64,000 nucleotides of DNA from Lampris incognitus (GCF_029633865.1 NC_079211.1:150955352-151019351); one strand, 5' to 3'. Counted from the first letter of the stretch, positions 10,566 to 22,965 are shown. Notes: generated from the letters alone by a model not told the origin. Numbers and translations: made by a program.

Positions 10566-11693
10566 TGTTTATTCACTTTATTATTAAAAATGTACATTCC
10601 ACACAGTCCGAGCCCACTGTTCAAAAATACGCCGTTTTTTTGTTTGTTTTGCATTTGTATGTTAGGAAGAGTTGGGCATACTGTCGGGTCTAAGTTGTTT
10701 GAACTGCAACTGATCATGCTTTCCTATCATTCTTTTTCTATTCAGGTGTACTTTGAACACACATGCAACACAATCCCACATCAACCCTGGAATCTAACGC
10801 ACACTCCTCCTCGTTCAAAACGCAGGACTTCATATGGAGTTATAGTACTGGGCAACATGGGTGACATGAAGGTCCACAGATAGCAGGAGAGTTGTGTGAC
10901 TGGAGAGAGAGGACTGACACTGTCTCCAGGAGGGTCAGCATCTAACATACATACAACAGATCACGTGTGAAGACATCAGAACAGAAACACCCATGTCGGC
11001 ATTTTGTTGCTCATAAGCGGCCTCATTTTTAAGACAGCGTTTGCTCAACACATTCAAATTCCTTTCTCCGAAGGGCTCTTAAGGCTGTGGGGTGTGTGTG
11101 TGTGCATGTTTGTGTGTCCGTGTATGTGTGTGAAAGAGAGAGAGAGGTGAGGAGAACATAAACTTCACAGTCCAGGCCATTTAATGTCTCCTCAGCCCCA
11201 GGCTAGTGCTAATGGTGGTGTTGTACAACACATTACAACGCTGCGTGTGCCATGAGCAGACAATTACACCCGTACGTAGTCCATCCGCCATGCCGCAGTC
11301 CAGCAGAGCACTTAGCACGACAGCCCAGAGGCTAAAAGAGAGTGACAGGCCACGCCGGAGTTGTCCGCCGTACACTGGAAGTAGCTAGGGGAGTCAATTA
11401 GCAACTGATTGAAGGAAACCCTCAGGGGCCTACAGGAGCTCCACCGGGACCAATTTTTCCTCTTCCTGGTTCTCATTTACAATTAGGGTTCATCCTTTGA
11501 CCTGCCAGGTTTGGGGCATTTCCTTTTAACCAAAATTTGCTCAACTGTGATGTTTTCAGAGTTTATTTGCAGACTGTGGGAAATGCAAGAAGTTGGGAAA
11601 CGCTAGAACGGAAGGAGTTAGCTGTTAACAGTACGGAGGATCAACAGACAACTCTGTCTAAAACCACACTGCGTTAAAAAACACAGGGTACTA
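10566..11693. other. single-copy-looking DNA
   Basis: No recognised exon or repeat apart from a TG-rich run near 11090-11135. Confidence 0.35.
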
Positions 11694-12055
11694 TGGGCGT
11701 CTGGGTAGCATAGCGGTCTATTCTGTTGCCTACCAACACGGGAATCGGCGGTTCGAAACCCTGCATTACCGCTGGCTTGCAGGTGTCCCTACTTGGCCGT
11801 GTCTGTGGGTGGGGAGCCAGGTGTGGGTATGTGTCCTGGTCGCTGCACTAGCGCCTCCTCTGGCTGGTCGGGGCGCCTCATCAGGGGGGAGGGGGAACTG
11901 GGGGGAATAGCATGATCCTCCCATGTGCTACGTCCCCCTGGTGAAACTCCTCACTGTCAGGTGAAAAGAAGTGGCTGGTGACTCCACATGTATCGGAGGA
12001 GGCATGTGGTAGTCTGCAGCCCTAATTGGCCGGGTACAGTTGGGGAGAAAAAAAA
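11694..12055 (+). mobile_element. tRNA-derived SINE family A with internal deletion
   Basis: Head GGGTAGCATAGCGGTCTATT and a box B-like GGTTCGAAACC are present. About 75 bp of the body between GCAGCCCT and AATTGGCC are missing relative to other copies. Confidence 0.85.
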
Positions 12056-13221
12056 ACAAACACATGATACTATGCTATCAAGCTTCACAACAGCAGTCGT
12101 TCAGGGCCAGGCAGTCAGGTGGAAATGTCTGGTCATCATTACACACACACAACACCATACTCCAAAATAGAAAATAATGAAACGGCGTCTGTCCCGTTTA
12201 ACAGAGAGAGCCCATGGCGTTCCTCCAATAAGGTAGTAAAACAACACACAGAGCGCTAGCTGATAAAGTGGTATCAGGATCGACTCCGGCCGGTGGAAAA
12301 TGAACCAATCCTGTTACATAAACTCCACCGGCACATCCTTCCCAGAGCGCCCTCCATGGATTAATTAGGAGGGATTTTTTTCCTGTTTACGCAGTGTAAC
12401 TCAGAGTGTGTGTGTGTGTGTGTGTCTGTGTGTGTGTGTCCAGGTGGGCGAGTGGGCGTTAACAAGAGTAAAACTGGAGTAATTTGATGTGAAAGCAGGT
12501 TCGGCCCACCTTACACGAGAAACAAAAGAAACGTATCGACGTCAAGCTCCCCGTCGTGTTTTGCAGACAGAAGGGCGGGAACCTGAGAAGGCAGACTTTA
12601 TACGCAGTAACTCACGCGCTGTACAGTTCGCTATGGATTGAACCGAGAAAAATCAATAGGATATCATCTAGAAAGATAGTAATGGATTTCTAACGTAATG
12701 GGCTCACACAGGTCTATCGATTAGCAGGATTAACATCTGCAATACCTCCACACTCCCATTTGCATTTAAATGACTGCACACGCCGCGCTGACACCAATAT
12801 AACAAAACAGGCAAACTTATAGCCACTACAGCAGCGCTCCATTTCTGAGGTGTGACGCCAGGCTGAGACTCAATGAAAAGCTTGTTCTTCAACCCGGGGG
12901 TGAAGCGTGAATGTGAAAGGAAAGTTGACTCAAGTGCCAGCTAGTCTGCAAGATTATAAGGGGGGGGGGGGTATTATGGAAAACAAGATGTGTCGAGTCT
13001 CAGAGTGGATTCTGCCGTTTACACGCAGTCTGCATGTGTTTAATTAATGCGATCTCTTCGATGATCTAAGTTTACAGTACTCGCTGGATAATCACAAAAC
13101 TATGAAATGGATGTCATGTTGCATGTGACCCCGCTTCCAACATTGTGTTTGAGACTGTTCAACAAATGTTGTGATTCTGTAGTTTCACCAGCGTGAAAAC
13201 ACAGAATCACACATTATTCAA
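12056..13221. other. single-copy-looking DNA with TG run
   Basis: Contains a TG microsatellite (12408-12440) and a G-run (12961-12971). No coding exon is seen. Confidence 0.35.
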
Positions 13222-13225
13222 ACCC

Positions 13226-13583
13226 AGGACCTGCTCGCCTCACAGCAAGAAGGTCCTGGGTTCGAGCCCCGGGGTAGTCCAACCTTGGGGGTGGTCCCGG
13301 GTCGTCCTCTGTGTGGAGTTTGCATGTTCTCCCCGTGTCTGTGTGGGTTTCCTCCGGGGGCTTCGGTTTCCTTCCACAGTCCAAAGACATGGAGGTCAGG
13401 TGACTCGGCCGTACTACATTGTCCATAGGTGTGAATGTGTGTGTGAGTGTGTGTGTGTCGGCCCTGTGATGGTCTGGCAGCCTGTCCAGGGTGTCGCCCT
13501 GCCTGCCGCCCAATGACTGCTGGGATAGGCTCCAGCATCCCGCCACCCCAGTTGGGATAAGCAGCGTGGATAATGGATGGATG
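13226..13583 (+). mobile_element. SINE family B, nearly complete
   Basis: Shows GCCTCACAGCAAGAAGGTCC, the box B-like GGGTTCGAGCCCCGG, the CTCCCCGTGTCTG body and the TGGATAATGGATGGATG tail. Confidence 0.85.
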
Positions 13584-13785
13584 TATTTTCACCTGTCCAA
13601 ACCTTGAGGACATTAAGCTCCCATCTTACTGAACATAAACGTTGCTTCAGTCTTGATCCAGAAACGAGGCAGCTTACCGCTGCTTGAAAAGAGGAGACGA
13701 CACAACCGTACGGTTGAGGCCCCTGGCTCATGGCATCTGTATAAGGATATTAAGAAAGGAAACCGCACACTTATGTTATCTTTTT

Positions 13786-13866
13786 TTTCCAATTGTGTCT
13801 GTAGGGACACCCGACCAAGCCGGAGGCAACACGGGGATTTGAACCTGCGATCACCGTGTTGGACAC
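13786..13866 (-). mobile_element. SINE family A head fragment
   Basis: The plus strand reads AATTGTGTCTGTAGGGACAC and CCGACCAAGCCGGAGG, then the reverse of box B. Only the head region of a minus-strand copy remains. Confidence 0.7.
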
Positions 13867-14440
13867 CTATGTTATCTTGTATATCCTGAGGAAGGCAGTA
13901 CATTTGCTGAAACGTCGGTTACCAAATATTTGCAATGAAGTTATGAGCTTGTGGTTATCTTTTCTTAATCTTTGTTTACTGCCGGTGCCACATGCACACA
14001 ACCGATTCTCAGACACAACTCTGAGAAGGCGAACACAAAGCAAACCGAATGACTGGAGGAACTCTGGACTCTGGTAACCCATTATGCTTGCGTTGACTTA
14101 GACCCATATGATTAAAATAGTTCCATTAAGGTGTTTACATACACGGCCGTTGCAATAATCCGGGCATTGCCTTCAACTGACTGAAACTGAATCTTTAACT
14201 TGCATGTGTGCACGCGGAGTGAGGAGTACCATGTCCCTGCTTCCACAGCACTAAGACTACATTTCTGTTTGTCCAGTTTTTTACCAGAATAAATAAATAC
14301 CACCATCTGAACAAGCCAATCAGACCTGTCCCTCAGCGTGATGTCGCACAGGGAGCAGTCAACCCAGATGTTGCAGAAGGCCGCCCATGCCGAAAGGAAG
14401 GTAGCTTCCTGTTGAGCAGCCATCGCTTCTATCGAGGGAG

Positions 14441-14494
14441 GGGGCGGGGCCAGCAATAACGTCAGCCAATCAGAGCGGCAGCTCATGTATAAAG
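14441..14494 (+). promoter_or_regulatory. promoter-like GC box, CRE half, CCAAT and TATA cluster
   Basis: Within 54 bp the plus strand has GGGGCGGGGC (14441-14450), AACGTCAG with a CRE half-site, CCAAT (14466-14470) and TATAAAG (14488-14494). Order and spacing fit an RNA polymerase II core promoter pointing rightwards, antisense to dmrt1. No exon is recognised downstream. It may drive a non-coding transcript, be an enhancer, or be chance. Confidence 0.35.
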
Positions 14495-14499
14495 CTATT

Positions 14500-16486
14500 T
14501 TTATGTTCATGACCCTAGAGCCGTCTGTTTCATTAGAGGTGGGTGTGCAGCATGAGAAACCAAATGAGTTTTGATAATAAAAAAAAAAGGAAAAAAGGAG
14601 GACTATACCCCTTTTAAAACAGAAAATAATAAATAAATAAACAAATAAATAAACAAATTCATAGGAATAAAGAGGGCATGCAGAAAATGTCTTGGCAAGG
14701 GGAAAGAAAAAACAACAAAAACATAAACAACAACCGTCAGCCAAAGAGCGGTCTCCTGTGAGAGTGATAGGACATAACACAGCTCATCTGAGCATCCAGC
14801 AGTCGCTCCTATCAGGGAAGGAGGTGGGGATGGGTGGGGGATGGGGTGGTAGCGGTGTTGGTGGGTGAGCAGGGAAAGTGGGGTGTGGGTGAGTGAGGGG
14901 AGTGGGGGGACGGGGGTTGATGGACTGCGATGTCACCTCCCGCTCTGCGATTTACGGTGTCGGGGCTGCTGACGGGCGCGGGGCAGTAAACAGGCGCGGC
15001 GGGGGCGTATTTCACAGCGAGCTGGCTTTTATGAAGAACACCGGGACGGCTCTCCCCGCAGCTCCGCCCGGCCCGCCGTGACGGATGGGGAAAGACGCAT
15101 GACAAGCTTCATCATTGTTTGTAAATCTTAACTGTTCCCGCTCACTAACTCCAGAAGGCAATTTTGCGGAGACAGCGGGGTGTGTGGAGGGGGGAGGGGG
15201 GCAGATAGTGAGGGAGGGAGGGAGAGTGAAAGGACAGCGTGGCACTCCTGAAGGTTATTTGGATGGCGGTATTTGGCCAACTGATTAGCCCTATCCTAGA
15301 CCGGAGATAAATTCAATATGGGGGGGGGGGCGTCAGGTGGGAGTGGGGGATGTAAGGAGGGGTTGTTTGGCAGCTGTGTGTATAGAAAGAGGACAGGTTG
15401 GTTTCAAGTGCACAGTGAGTTTCTCTTCATGTCCTGACCTGGAGGTGCATGTAATGTCACACGAAGAACGGTTCCTGGACGGGAAGGAGGAGGTTTGGCA
15501 CCGTCCTGATTTCATACTGTAACAAATTTGCCAAAACTAAAGAGTTAAAAAAAAAAGAAAAGAGGAAAGAATAGAAAGAATAGACACAGTCTCCTGGCGC
15601 TGGTTCCCTACATTCTACCATAGCATGTACACAACAAACAGGAAGTCAGAATTCATGTAGTAACTTGAGGCTCTGTAGAAAACATCCACTGTTTCGCAAC
15701 CACTTGGTTTATCAATACGGAGCTACACAATACGGTGCTGCACTGCAGATCTCTTTTGTAGGTAAGATTAGGACACACACTAAACTGGACAATGCCAAGG
15801 TTCTTCATTTGGCTGTCACAACCAGCAAGCATACACATACACACACACACAAGTAAACACAATATTCCAGGAAATACATTTCCCATGCAATACCACAGGC
15901 GTAGAAGGTTTTTTCACAACTGATGTTTTCTGCTCAAACACACAACACACAAAGCCGACAGTGTTCACACCAGTTGGGTGCTGCTCACACTGGCACAGTG
16001 ACTGGGTGATGAAATGAAGGCTGAACATTGCCTGCGTGGTGCTGATGAGGGAGTCGCCTGACTAGATAACGAAGGCAGGCAAGTCTAGATTAGAAGATGG
16101 TCAGTCAAACCAGTTCATGGTCCAGAAGGCTCCGTCCACAACCCAGTGATCACATGATGACCTAAATCAAGTCCCGTTTGTCCCCACACTGCTGCTATAA
16201 CTCATCAGCACTAGAATCTACATGATGAAACAAGATACAGATTCAAAGAGAAACACCGGTGGCCATGTCTTCCGGCCTGCCAGAGTGCCAGTTATATCCT
16301 TGTCATGCCCTGAAACTGCAGTGGAAATGTATTCAAATCAATCAACGCTCAAAAACTGCACAATACAACAAACTACAAACAACAGTCCATAGCGGCAGTC
16401 AGTTATGTATGCATGTCTATTCTGTTGATAGTTAAGCTGGTCTACATGTTTGGCCAACAGGGTGTGGCAGTATTAAGAGTAATGCC
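14500..16486. other. single-copy-looking DNA with G-rich stretch
   Basis: 14815-15240 is strongly G-rich on the plus strand with GGGTGGGG and GGGAGGGG runs. The remainder is mixed with a CA run at 15831-15852. No coding exon was recognised, although this lies in the presumed dmrt1 intron 4 or 3' flank. Confidence 0.35.
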
Positions 16487-16922
16487 TGGCGTCTGGGTGG
16501 CGTGGCGCGTGGCGGTCTATTCCGTTGCCTACCAACACGGGGATCACCGGGTTCAAATCCCCGGTCAGGCATCCCTACAGACACAACTGGCCGAGTCTGC
16601 GGGTGGGAAGCTGGATTGTGGGTATGTGTCCTGGTTGCTGCACTAGCGCCACCTCTGGTCGGTCGGGGTGCCTGTTCAGGCGGGAGGGGGAACTGGGGGG
16701 GAATGGTGTGATCCTCTCACGTGCTACGTCCCCCCGGTGAAACTCCTCGCTGTGAGGTGAAAAGAAGCAGCTGGTGACTCCACATGTATGGGGGAGGCAT
16801 GTGGTAGTCTGCAGCCCTCCCCGGATCAGAAGAGGGGGTGGACCAGAGACCGGGACGGCTCTGAAGAGTGGGGTAATTGGCCGGATACAATTGGGGAGAA
16901 AAATCCAAAAAAAAAAAAAAGT
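16487..16922 (+). mobile_element. tRNA-derived SINE family A
   Basis: Head with a local GTGGCG duplication (GGCGTGGCGCGTGGCGGTCT), a full body, and a GGGGAGAAAAATCC tail ending in a poly-A run at about 16908-16920. Confidence 0.85.
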
Positions 16923-18364
16923 CATGTCTGATGTTTCCACGTCAAGTTGGTGACACAACTGTAAGATGTAACCCACAGACTATGAGAGCACAGCCGTAAA
17001 CTAGATGGCCGTGTTGTGCATCCTGTCTACAGGAAAAATCCCATGTTGTTTACACTCTCACATGCACTGGTATCAATGGCAGTGGAGAGAATAGCTTTTG
17101 TTGGATGAACAAAAAGAGCACATTTTGCTGGGATTACTGGAAAGCAGAATATTAGATGAGATGGCCTGGAGAGCCCATGACCCAAATTCGGATAAGTGGC
17201 TTGGATAAAGGATGGAGGGTCTGGAGACCACTGAACAGGTTGCGACAGAAGGACGGGGAATGCGCCACATTTGTTTGCCAATGCAAGACATTGATGAACT
17301 GCTGGGTTGCTGGCACTAGAGACACGTAGCAGATTAGTCACCCACGCAAACCACTCACAGCTCTTGCAGTATCCACGTAGCTTCGACACACAGCTACGTT
17401 TTGGCCATGCGGGAACCTTCTGCATAGCTGCATTGACACCATAGAGACCTACTGTGGCACTATGCCATCAATTCGATGGGGAACCGTAAATCAGCCACTA
17501 ATAAGTGAGTAATAAGAGTAATAAAAGACCATCTCTCAACAGGAGGCCTTGCTCAGGTTTAAGCTCCCATCTAAGCGAGGATCAGACCTCCTGCAAGTGC
17601 CCTTGAGCAAGTCACTGAGCTTCCTGGTAGTTCTAGTAAGCATGCTCTGTCCTCTGACCTCCATGTGGATAAGAGATGGGGCAGGCAAAGAAACACCATC
17701 TCCTAACAGGATCAATCAAGTATCTTCCATTTAATGTATTTTTAATGTATTTCTAGTCTTTCAGTGGTACTGTAGCAGGACTGGATCCTGTCATGCAGTG
17801 ATACATAATTTTATCGTCTCAATGATAACGAAGATCTAGGAGCTAAAATTTCTCCCAAAATGAAGTCTGACATATTTGAAGGAGTGTTATATGAAAACTA
17901 GTTTTGGTTTGATATTATACTTTGACATCCCACATATTGGACCACCTGCTGAGAGGTTATTGTCTCGTAATGGTGCATGTCGCATCATGGCACACGGGCT
18001 GAGGAGGGACCCTCACAGGAAGTGGACAGGTGAAAGTCATTAACAGACACAGACCTGAGGGGAGATGTGGGGTCCTGCGGTTGCTGGCGGGTGGATTTAT
18101 TCACTGAAAGAAGGATGTTGACGAAAAGGACACTCCTCCCCTATTTCCCACATGACAATAACAATGGATAGTAACACAATGCAATAGCCTTGTGTTGTGT
18201 TGTGTTGCCTTGCGTTGTGCCTGGTCTACCACTTCACTTCATCAGCTCTTCCCTAAAGAAACGACTGCTTTGGCAAACTAGCTGTACTCAACTTCAGTGA
18301 GTTTACGTGGAATGGAATATTTCCAGACAGGGATTTGAAGGAAAAGGCAGGCATGTCCACAAAT
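16923..18364. other. single-copy-looking DNA
   Basis: No recognised exon. A short SINE-B-tail-like fragment lies at about 17180-17217. Confidence 0.35.
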
Positions 18365-18378
18365 GTACACATGCAGGG

Positions 18379-19850
18379 GACAGGGACAGGGTATGGGACA
18401 GGTACGGCGTATGGGACAGGTATGGGGTATGGGACAGGTACCGGTATGGAACAGGTACGGGTATGGAACAGGTTAAGGGTATGGGATAGGTACGGGGTAT
18501 GGGATAGGTACGGGGTATGGGACAGGTACGGGTATGGAACAGGTACGGGTATGGAACAGGTTAAGGGTATGGGATAGGTACGGGGTATGGGATAGGTATG
18601 GGGTATGGGACAGGTACCGGTATGGAACAGGTTAAGGGTATGGGATAGGTACGGGGTAAGGGATAGGTACGGGGTATGGGACAGGTATGGGGTATGGGAC
18701 AGGTACGGGTATGGAACAGGTACGGGTATGGAACAGGTTAAGGGTATGGGATAGGTACGGGGTATGGGACAGGTATGGGGTATGGGACAGGTACGGGTAT
18801 GGAACAGGTACGGGTATGGAACAGGTTAAGGGTATGGAACAGGTTAAGGGTATGGGATAGGTACGGGGTATGGGATAGGTATGGGGTATGGGACAGGTAT
18901 GGGGTATGGAACAGGTACGGGTATGGAACAGGTTAAGGGTATGGGATAGGTACGGGGTATGGAACAGGTATGGGGTATGGAACAGGTACGGGTATGGAAC
19001 AGGTTAAGGGTATGGAACAGGTTAAGGGTATGGGATAGGTACGGGGTATGGGACAGGTATGGGGTATGGGACAGGTACGGGTATGGAACAGGTACGGGTA
19101 TGGAACAGGTTAAGGGTATGGGATAGGTACGGGGTATGGGACAGGTATGGGGTATGGGACAGGTACGGGTATGGAACAGGTACGGGTATGGAACAGGTTA
19201 AGGGTATGGAACAGGTTAAGGGTATGGGATAGGTACGGGGTATGGGATAGGTACGGGGTATGGAACAGGTATGGGGTATGGAACAGGTACGGGTATGGAA
19301 CAGGTTAAGGGTATGGGATAGGTACGGGGTATGGGACAGGTATGGGGTATGGAACAGGTACGGGTATGGAACAGGTTAAGGGTATGGAACAGGTTAAGGG
19401 TATGGGATAGGTACGGGGTATGGGACAGGTACGGGTATGGAACAGGTACGGGTATGGAACAGGTACGGGTATGGAACAGGTTAAGGGTATGGGATAGGTA
19501 CGGGGTATGGGATAGGTATGGGGTATGGGACAGGTACCGGTATGGAACAGGTTAAGGGTATGGGATAGGTACGGGGTAAGGGATAGGTACGGGGTATGGG
19601 ACAGGTATGGGGTATGGGACAGGTATGGGGTATGGGACAGGTACGGGTATGGAACAGGTACGGGTATGGAACAGGTTAAGGGTATGGGATAGGTACGGGG
19701 TATGGGACAGGTATGGGGTATGGGACAGGTACGGGTATGGAACAGGTACGGGTATGGAACAGGTTAAGGGTATGGGATAGGTACGGGGTATGGGATAGGT
19801 ATGGGGTATGGGACAGGTACGGGGTATGGAACAGGTATGGGGTATGGGAT
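18379..19850. repeat. 1.5-kb G-rich minisatellite, 17-19-bp units
   Basis: About 80 units of the types GGGTATGGGACAGGTAC, GGGTATGGAACAGGTTAA and GGGTATGGGATAGGTACG. Units alternate in higher-order blocks that recur along the array (compare 18440-18600 with 19430-19560). The plus strand is dense in GGG/GGGG runs and lacks C runs, so G-quadruplex formation is plausible. Short open frames through it are artefacts. Confidence 0.95.
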
Positions 19851-19945
19851 GGCAATAGAATGATTATTGCCAAAAGTGCTGTATTTTAAAATTGGTAAAC
19901 TTGCCGAAGCATATGATATAATCAAATAGCATATAAAACCAACTA

Positions 19946-20381
19946 AAGAGGGGCACCTGGGTGGCGTGGCGGTCTATTCCGTTGCCTACTAACACAGGGA
20001 TCGATGGATCGAATCCCCATGTTACCTCCGTCTTGGTTGGGCAGCCCTACAGGCACAATTGGCCGTGTCTGCGGGTGGGAAGCCGGATGTGGGTATGTGT
20101 CCTGGTGGCTGTACTAGCGCCTCCTCTGGTCGGTCGGGGCGCCTGTTGGGGGGGAGGGGGAACTGTGGGGAATAGCGTGATCCTCCCACGCACTATGTCC
20201 CCCTGGTGAAACTCCTCACTGTCCGGTGAAAAGAAGCGGCTGGTGACTCCACATGTATGGGAGGAGGCATGTGGTAGTCTGCAGCCCTCCCCGGATCAGC
20301 AGAGGGGGTGGAGCAGAGACTGGGACGGCTCAGAAGAGGGGGGTAATTGGCCGGATACAATTGGGGAGAGAAAAAAAAACA
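19946..20381 (+). mobile_element. tRNA-derived SINE family A, full length
   Basis: Starts GGGTGGCGTGGCGGTCTATT, has a degenerate box B (GGATCGAATCC) and ends GGGGAGAGAAAAAAAAAC. Confidence 0.85.
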
Positions 20382-21290
20382 AGTAAAGAGAAGAAGACAG
20401 TCAACAATAAGACATCAAAGTCCACCATGAAAATCACAAATTAGTTTCCCAATATTTTTGTCTCTGAGCTGTAATTTCCACTCTCCTTCTCTCACGTCAC
20501 ACGCTGCTGTAACTCAAGTTGCCTCGCCACTCACTCAGCCTGGCTCTTATCTCCCCCACATGACACGCAAGCACGCACGCATGCAGGCTTCCAAGCACCA
20601 CCACCGTTTACCAAAACACATTGAGCAACGCAAGGAATCAGATGGGCCGATATTCAGAGTCACCAAGCGAGGCCGATATCCAGGCCGCCTTCGTCAGCAG
20701 ACGCGCTTCGGCAGGAACCTCATTCAACAAACACTCACTGCGGGAAATATGTAAGAAAATGACAGACACCTTTAGAGACTTGGAGATTACAACGACCATG
20801 GCAACTCGTCGGCCGGGACACAGTAAACGGGGACGTAGCTGATATCTCACGTCTCTGTGTTGACAGCTCTGTGCGGATGTGAGGGTCTACAGATACTGAA
20901 GGTGGTCGCGTATTTGTGAACTCGGCATTGATCCACCAAACTGAACATGCTTCCATCTCACTAACATGGTGAGCTAGATAAGTTGTCAGAGTAGTTACAG
21001 AGGCTCTTTCACCTTTTAAATACAGGGACTCTTGATGATATCGGGGCTGAGACAATGTCGTGCTCAATATTACTGGTTTCTGAAACAAACAAACTGCACC
21101 ATCAGGTAGCATGGTGTCCAGTAACAATCACTGACACACATGCTAACACATGCTAACACATGGGAACGTGTTGCTGCATTCTCTAAGCCAGGTCGAAATA
21201 CAAAATCCTCTAATAAATATCTTCACTTACAGGGTTTTCTTTTTGTTTTTGGGAAGTTTATGGCTCTCTTGACTGGAGAGCAGGCCTCCC
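20382..21290. other. single-copy-looking DNA
   Basis: Open frames of 98-130 codons occur on both strands but resemble no family I know. There are no convincing exons. Confidence 0.35.
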
Positions 21291-21293
21291 TTA

Positions 21294-21707
21294 TGCCCCT
21301 TTTCCACTGCATGGTACCGGCTTGACTCAACTCAGCTCTACTCGCCTTTTTTTGGTTTTCCATTGGGGAAAAGTTAGGGATGGTATCTGGTGCCAGGTAC
21401 TTTTTTTGGTACCACCTTCATCGAGGTTCCAAGTGAGCTGAGCTGAGACTAAAAGGTGACATGAAAATACCACTATAAATAAATAAATGAATAAAATATA
21501 AATATGTGTATATTTATTTAAATATAAATAAAAAAAATTTTAAAAAAAACAACAAAACGAAACTAGTCAACACGCCCAAAAATGACCAGTGGGGCTTTGC
21601 CGTCAAGGGGTACTCTCTGCAGTGGAAAACGAAATCCCCAAAAGTAAAGCGAGTAGAGTCGAGAGTAGAGTCGAGCTGAGCCAGTACCATGCAGTGGACA
21701 AGGGGCA
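21294..21707. mobile_element. PIF/Harbinger-like MITE
   Basis: TTA target duplications at 21291-21293 and 21708-21710. The inverted termini are about 35 bp: left TGCCCCTTTTCCACTGCATG, right CATGCAGTGGACAAGGGGCA. No coding capacity. The three-base TTA target points to the PIF/Harbinger superfamily. Confidence 0.65.
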
Positions 21708-21771
21708 TTAGATGTACTCAGCCACACTCTTGATAAAGTCTGGATGAAACTGGATGGGGCCTAATAGAACA

Positions 21772-21772
21772 A

Positions 21773-21823
<51 letters not shown>
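21772..21823. repeat. (TG)n microsatellite, about 25 repeats
   Basis: Lies only 8 bp downstream of the dmrt1 exon 4 donor site, within the intron. Confidence 0.95.
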
Positions 21824-21827
<4 letters not shown>

Positions 21828-21830
21828 CAC

Positions 21831-22002
21831 AGGCTGCTCTGGTGTCAGAGCAGGTGTTGTCGTCCAGGGTGAGGATGGGTGGCATGCTGGCAGGGGTGCC
21901 CAGGCCCTGCCTCAGGTAGGAGGCCGCTGAGTAGTAAGAGTGCATGTGGTACTGGGAGGACGTGTTGTGGCTGGACAGGCGGCCATCGCCATTTGGCATC
22001 TG
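21831..22002 (-). CDS. dmrt1: dmrt1 exon 4
   Basis: This exon encodes 57 codons plus one base: [20 protein letters not shown], then a Ser/Tyr-rich stretch with [10 protein letters not shown], ending CSDTRAA. It matches the conserved C-terminal transactivation part of fish Dmrt1. It enters in phase 0, joining exon 3 (YNYQQYQ), and leaves in phase 1. The donor is a perfect T|GTGAGTAA. The acceptor is ambiguous, because three in-frame AGs occur in GAGCAGCAG, so starts at 22005, 22002 and 21999 would differ by one Gln or so. I chose 22002 because it best matches the family as I know it. The next, terminal exon, which should encode the conserved C terminus, was not found at 1-21830. Confidence 0.85.
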
Positions 22003-22239
22003 CTGCTCACGGGAGCACATTTATACACACATGTACACGCACGTGTACACACAAGACAGACACAATTATGTTAATAAGTTGCAGTGACAGCATCCTATGC
22101 ATACAGTACACCCTCACACAGGACTGGAGGAAATGTAACAGGTACTTCCTGATAGTACAAAGCGTGACACAATTCATTCTACAACTCAAACTCTATTTTC
22201 TTTTTTTTTTTTCTTTTCTTTTCTGTGACGGACTGTTGG

Positions 22240-22850
22240 CAGTGGCGGCTGGTGGCACTAGGGTGCCGCCCCCTTCAAATATCAAGAGATGAAAATCTAC
22301 TTACACATGTTAAATATAATTTAGTTGTATAATGCAAATAATGATGAAATAAAAGTGTTGTCAGTCTGTGAGCGCCTGTCAGCAGCATTAAATATTGGTT
22401 CAAATGGTATTTGGTTGATTTCTGTCTGAATACATATACTTCCTGGGTGAGGGGCGCCGGCCAAACGATATCTTATGTAAGCCCTCAAACTTGTGACGAG
22501 CAGGTGACCTGAGGCTGCTGTCTGACTGGTGTCTGCAGGTTTTCCAGGGGGCGCAGTTCTGTGCACCCCAGACACGCCCACTTTTATTGGCAGGGAATTG
22601 GTATTGTTTTAATATTTTTTGATCTAATGTGATTGGACAATTCTCGTGGCTGTCAATCATGTTCACACCCACCACCACGCCTCGTCTCGACTGTCAATCA
22701 TCCACCGTCTACCAACCTTGATAAAATCTATAGGTTACATTGTCCTTCTTAATAACTCTGTGACTGTGTGGACATTAGAGCAGCTGTCAGGTGTGCTGCA
22801 CCAAACTAAATTGCCCCCCCCCCAAACATTTTTAGCACCAGCCGCCACTG
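22240..22850. mobile_element. hAT-like MITE inside a SINE-B
   Basis: Inverted termini CAGTGGCGGCTGGTG and CACCAGCCGCCACTG. Flanking 8-mers are ACTGTTGG (22232-22239) and ACTGGCGG (22851-22858), a near-match 8-bp target duplication typical of hAT. The flanks join into the family B phrase GGACTGGCGGCCTGTCC, so the host is a SINE-B fragment that continues to 22965. Confidence 0.7.
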
Positions 22851-22965
22851 ACTGGCGGCCTGTCCAGGGTGTCTCCCCGCCTGCCGCCCAATAACTGCTG
22901 GGATAGGTTCCAGCATCCTCGCGACCCAAACTGGGACAAGCGGCTTGGATAATGGATGGAGGTAC
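22851..22965 (+). mobile_element. SINE family B tail fragment
   Basis: ACTGGCGGCCTGTCCAGGGT through TTGGATAATGGATGG. This is the 3' portion, disconnected from its 5' part by the hAT-like MITE. Confidence 0.8.

Noticed and set aside
14112..14780. 222-codon minus-strand frame
   Set aside because: Composition is dominated by low-complexity Phe/Tyr from poly-A/TAAA runs; no homology, and it overlaps the promoter-like cluster.
16010..16050. GCTGATGAGGGAGTCGCCTG as a second hammerhead
   Set aside because: Only CTGATGAG is present; no GAAA, stem II or stem I partner nearby.
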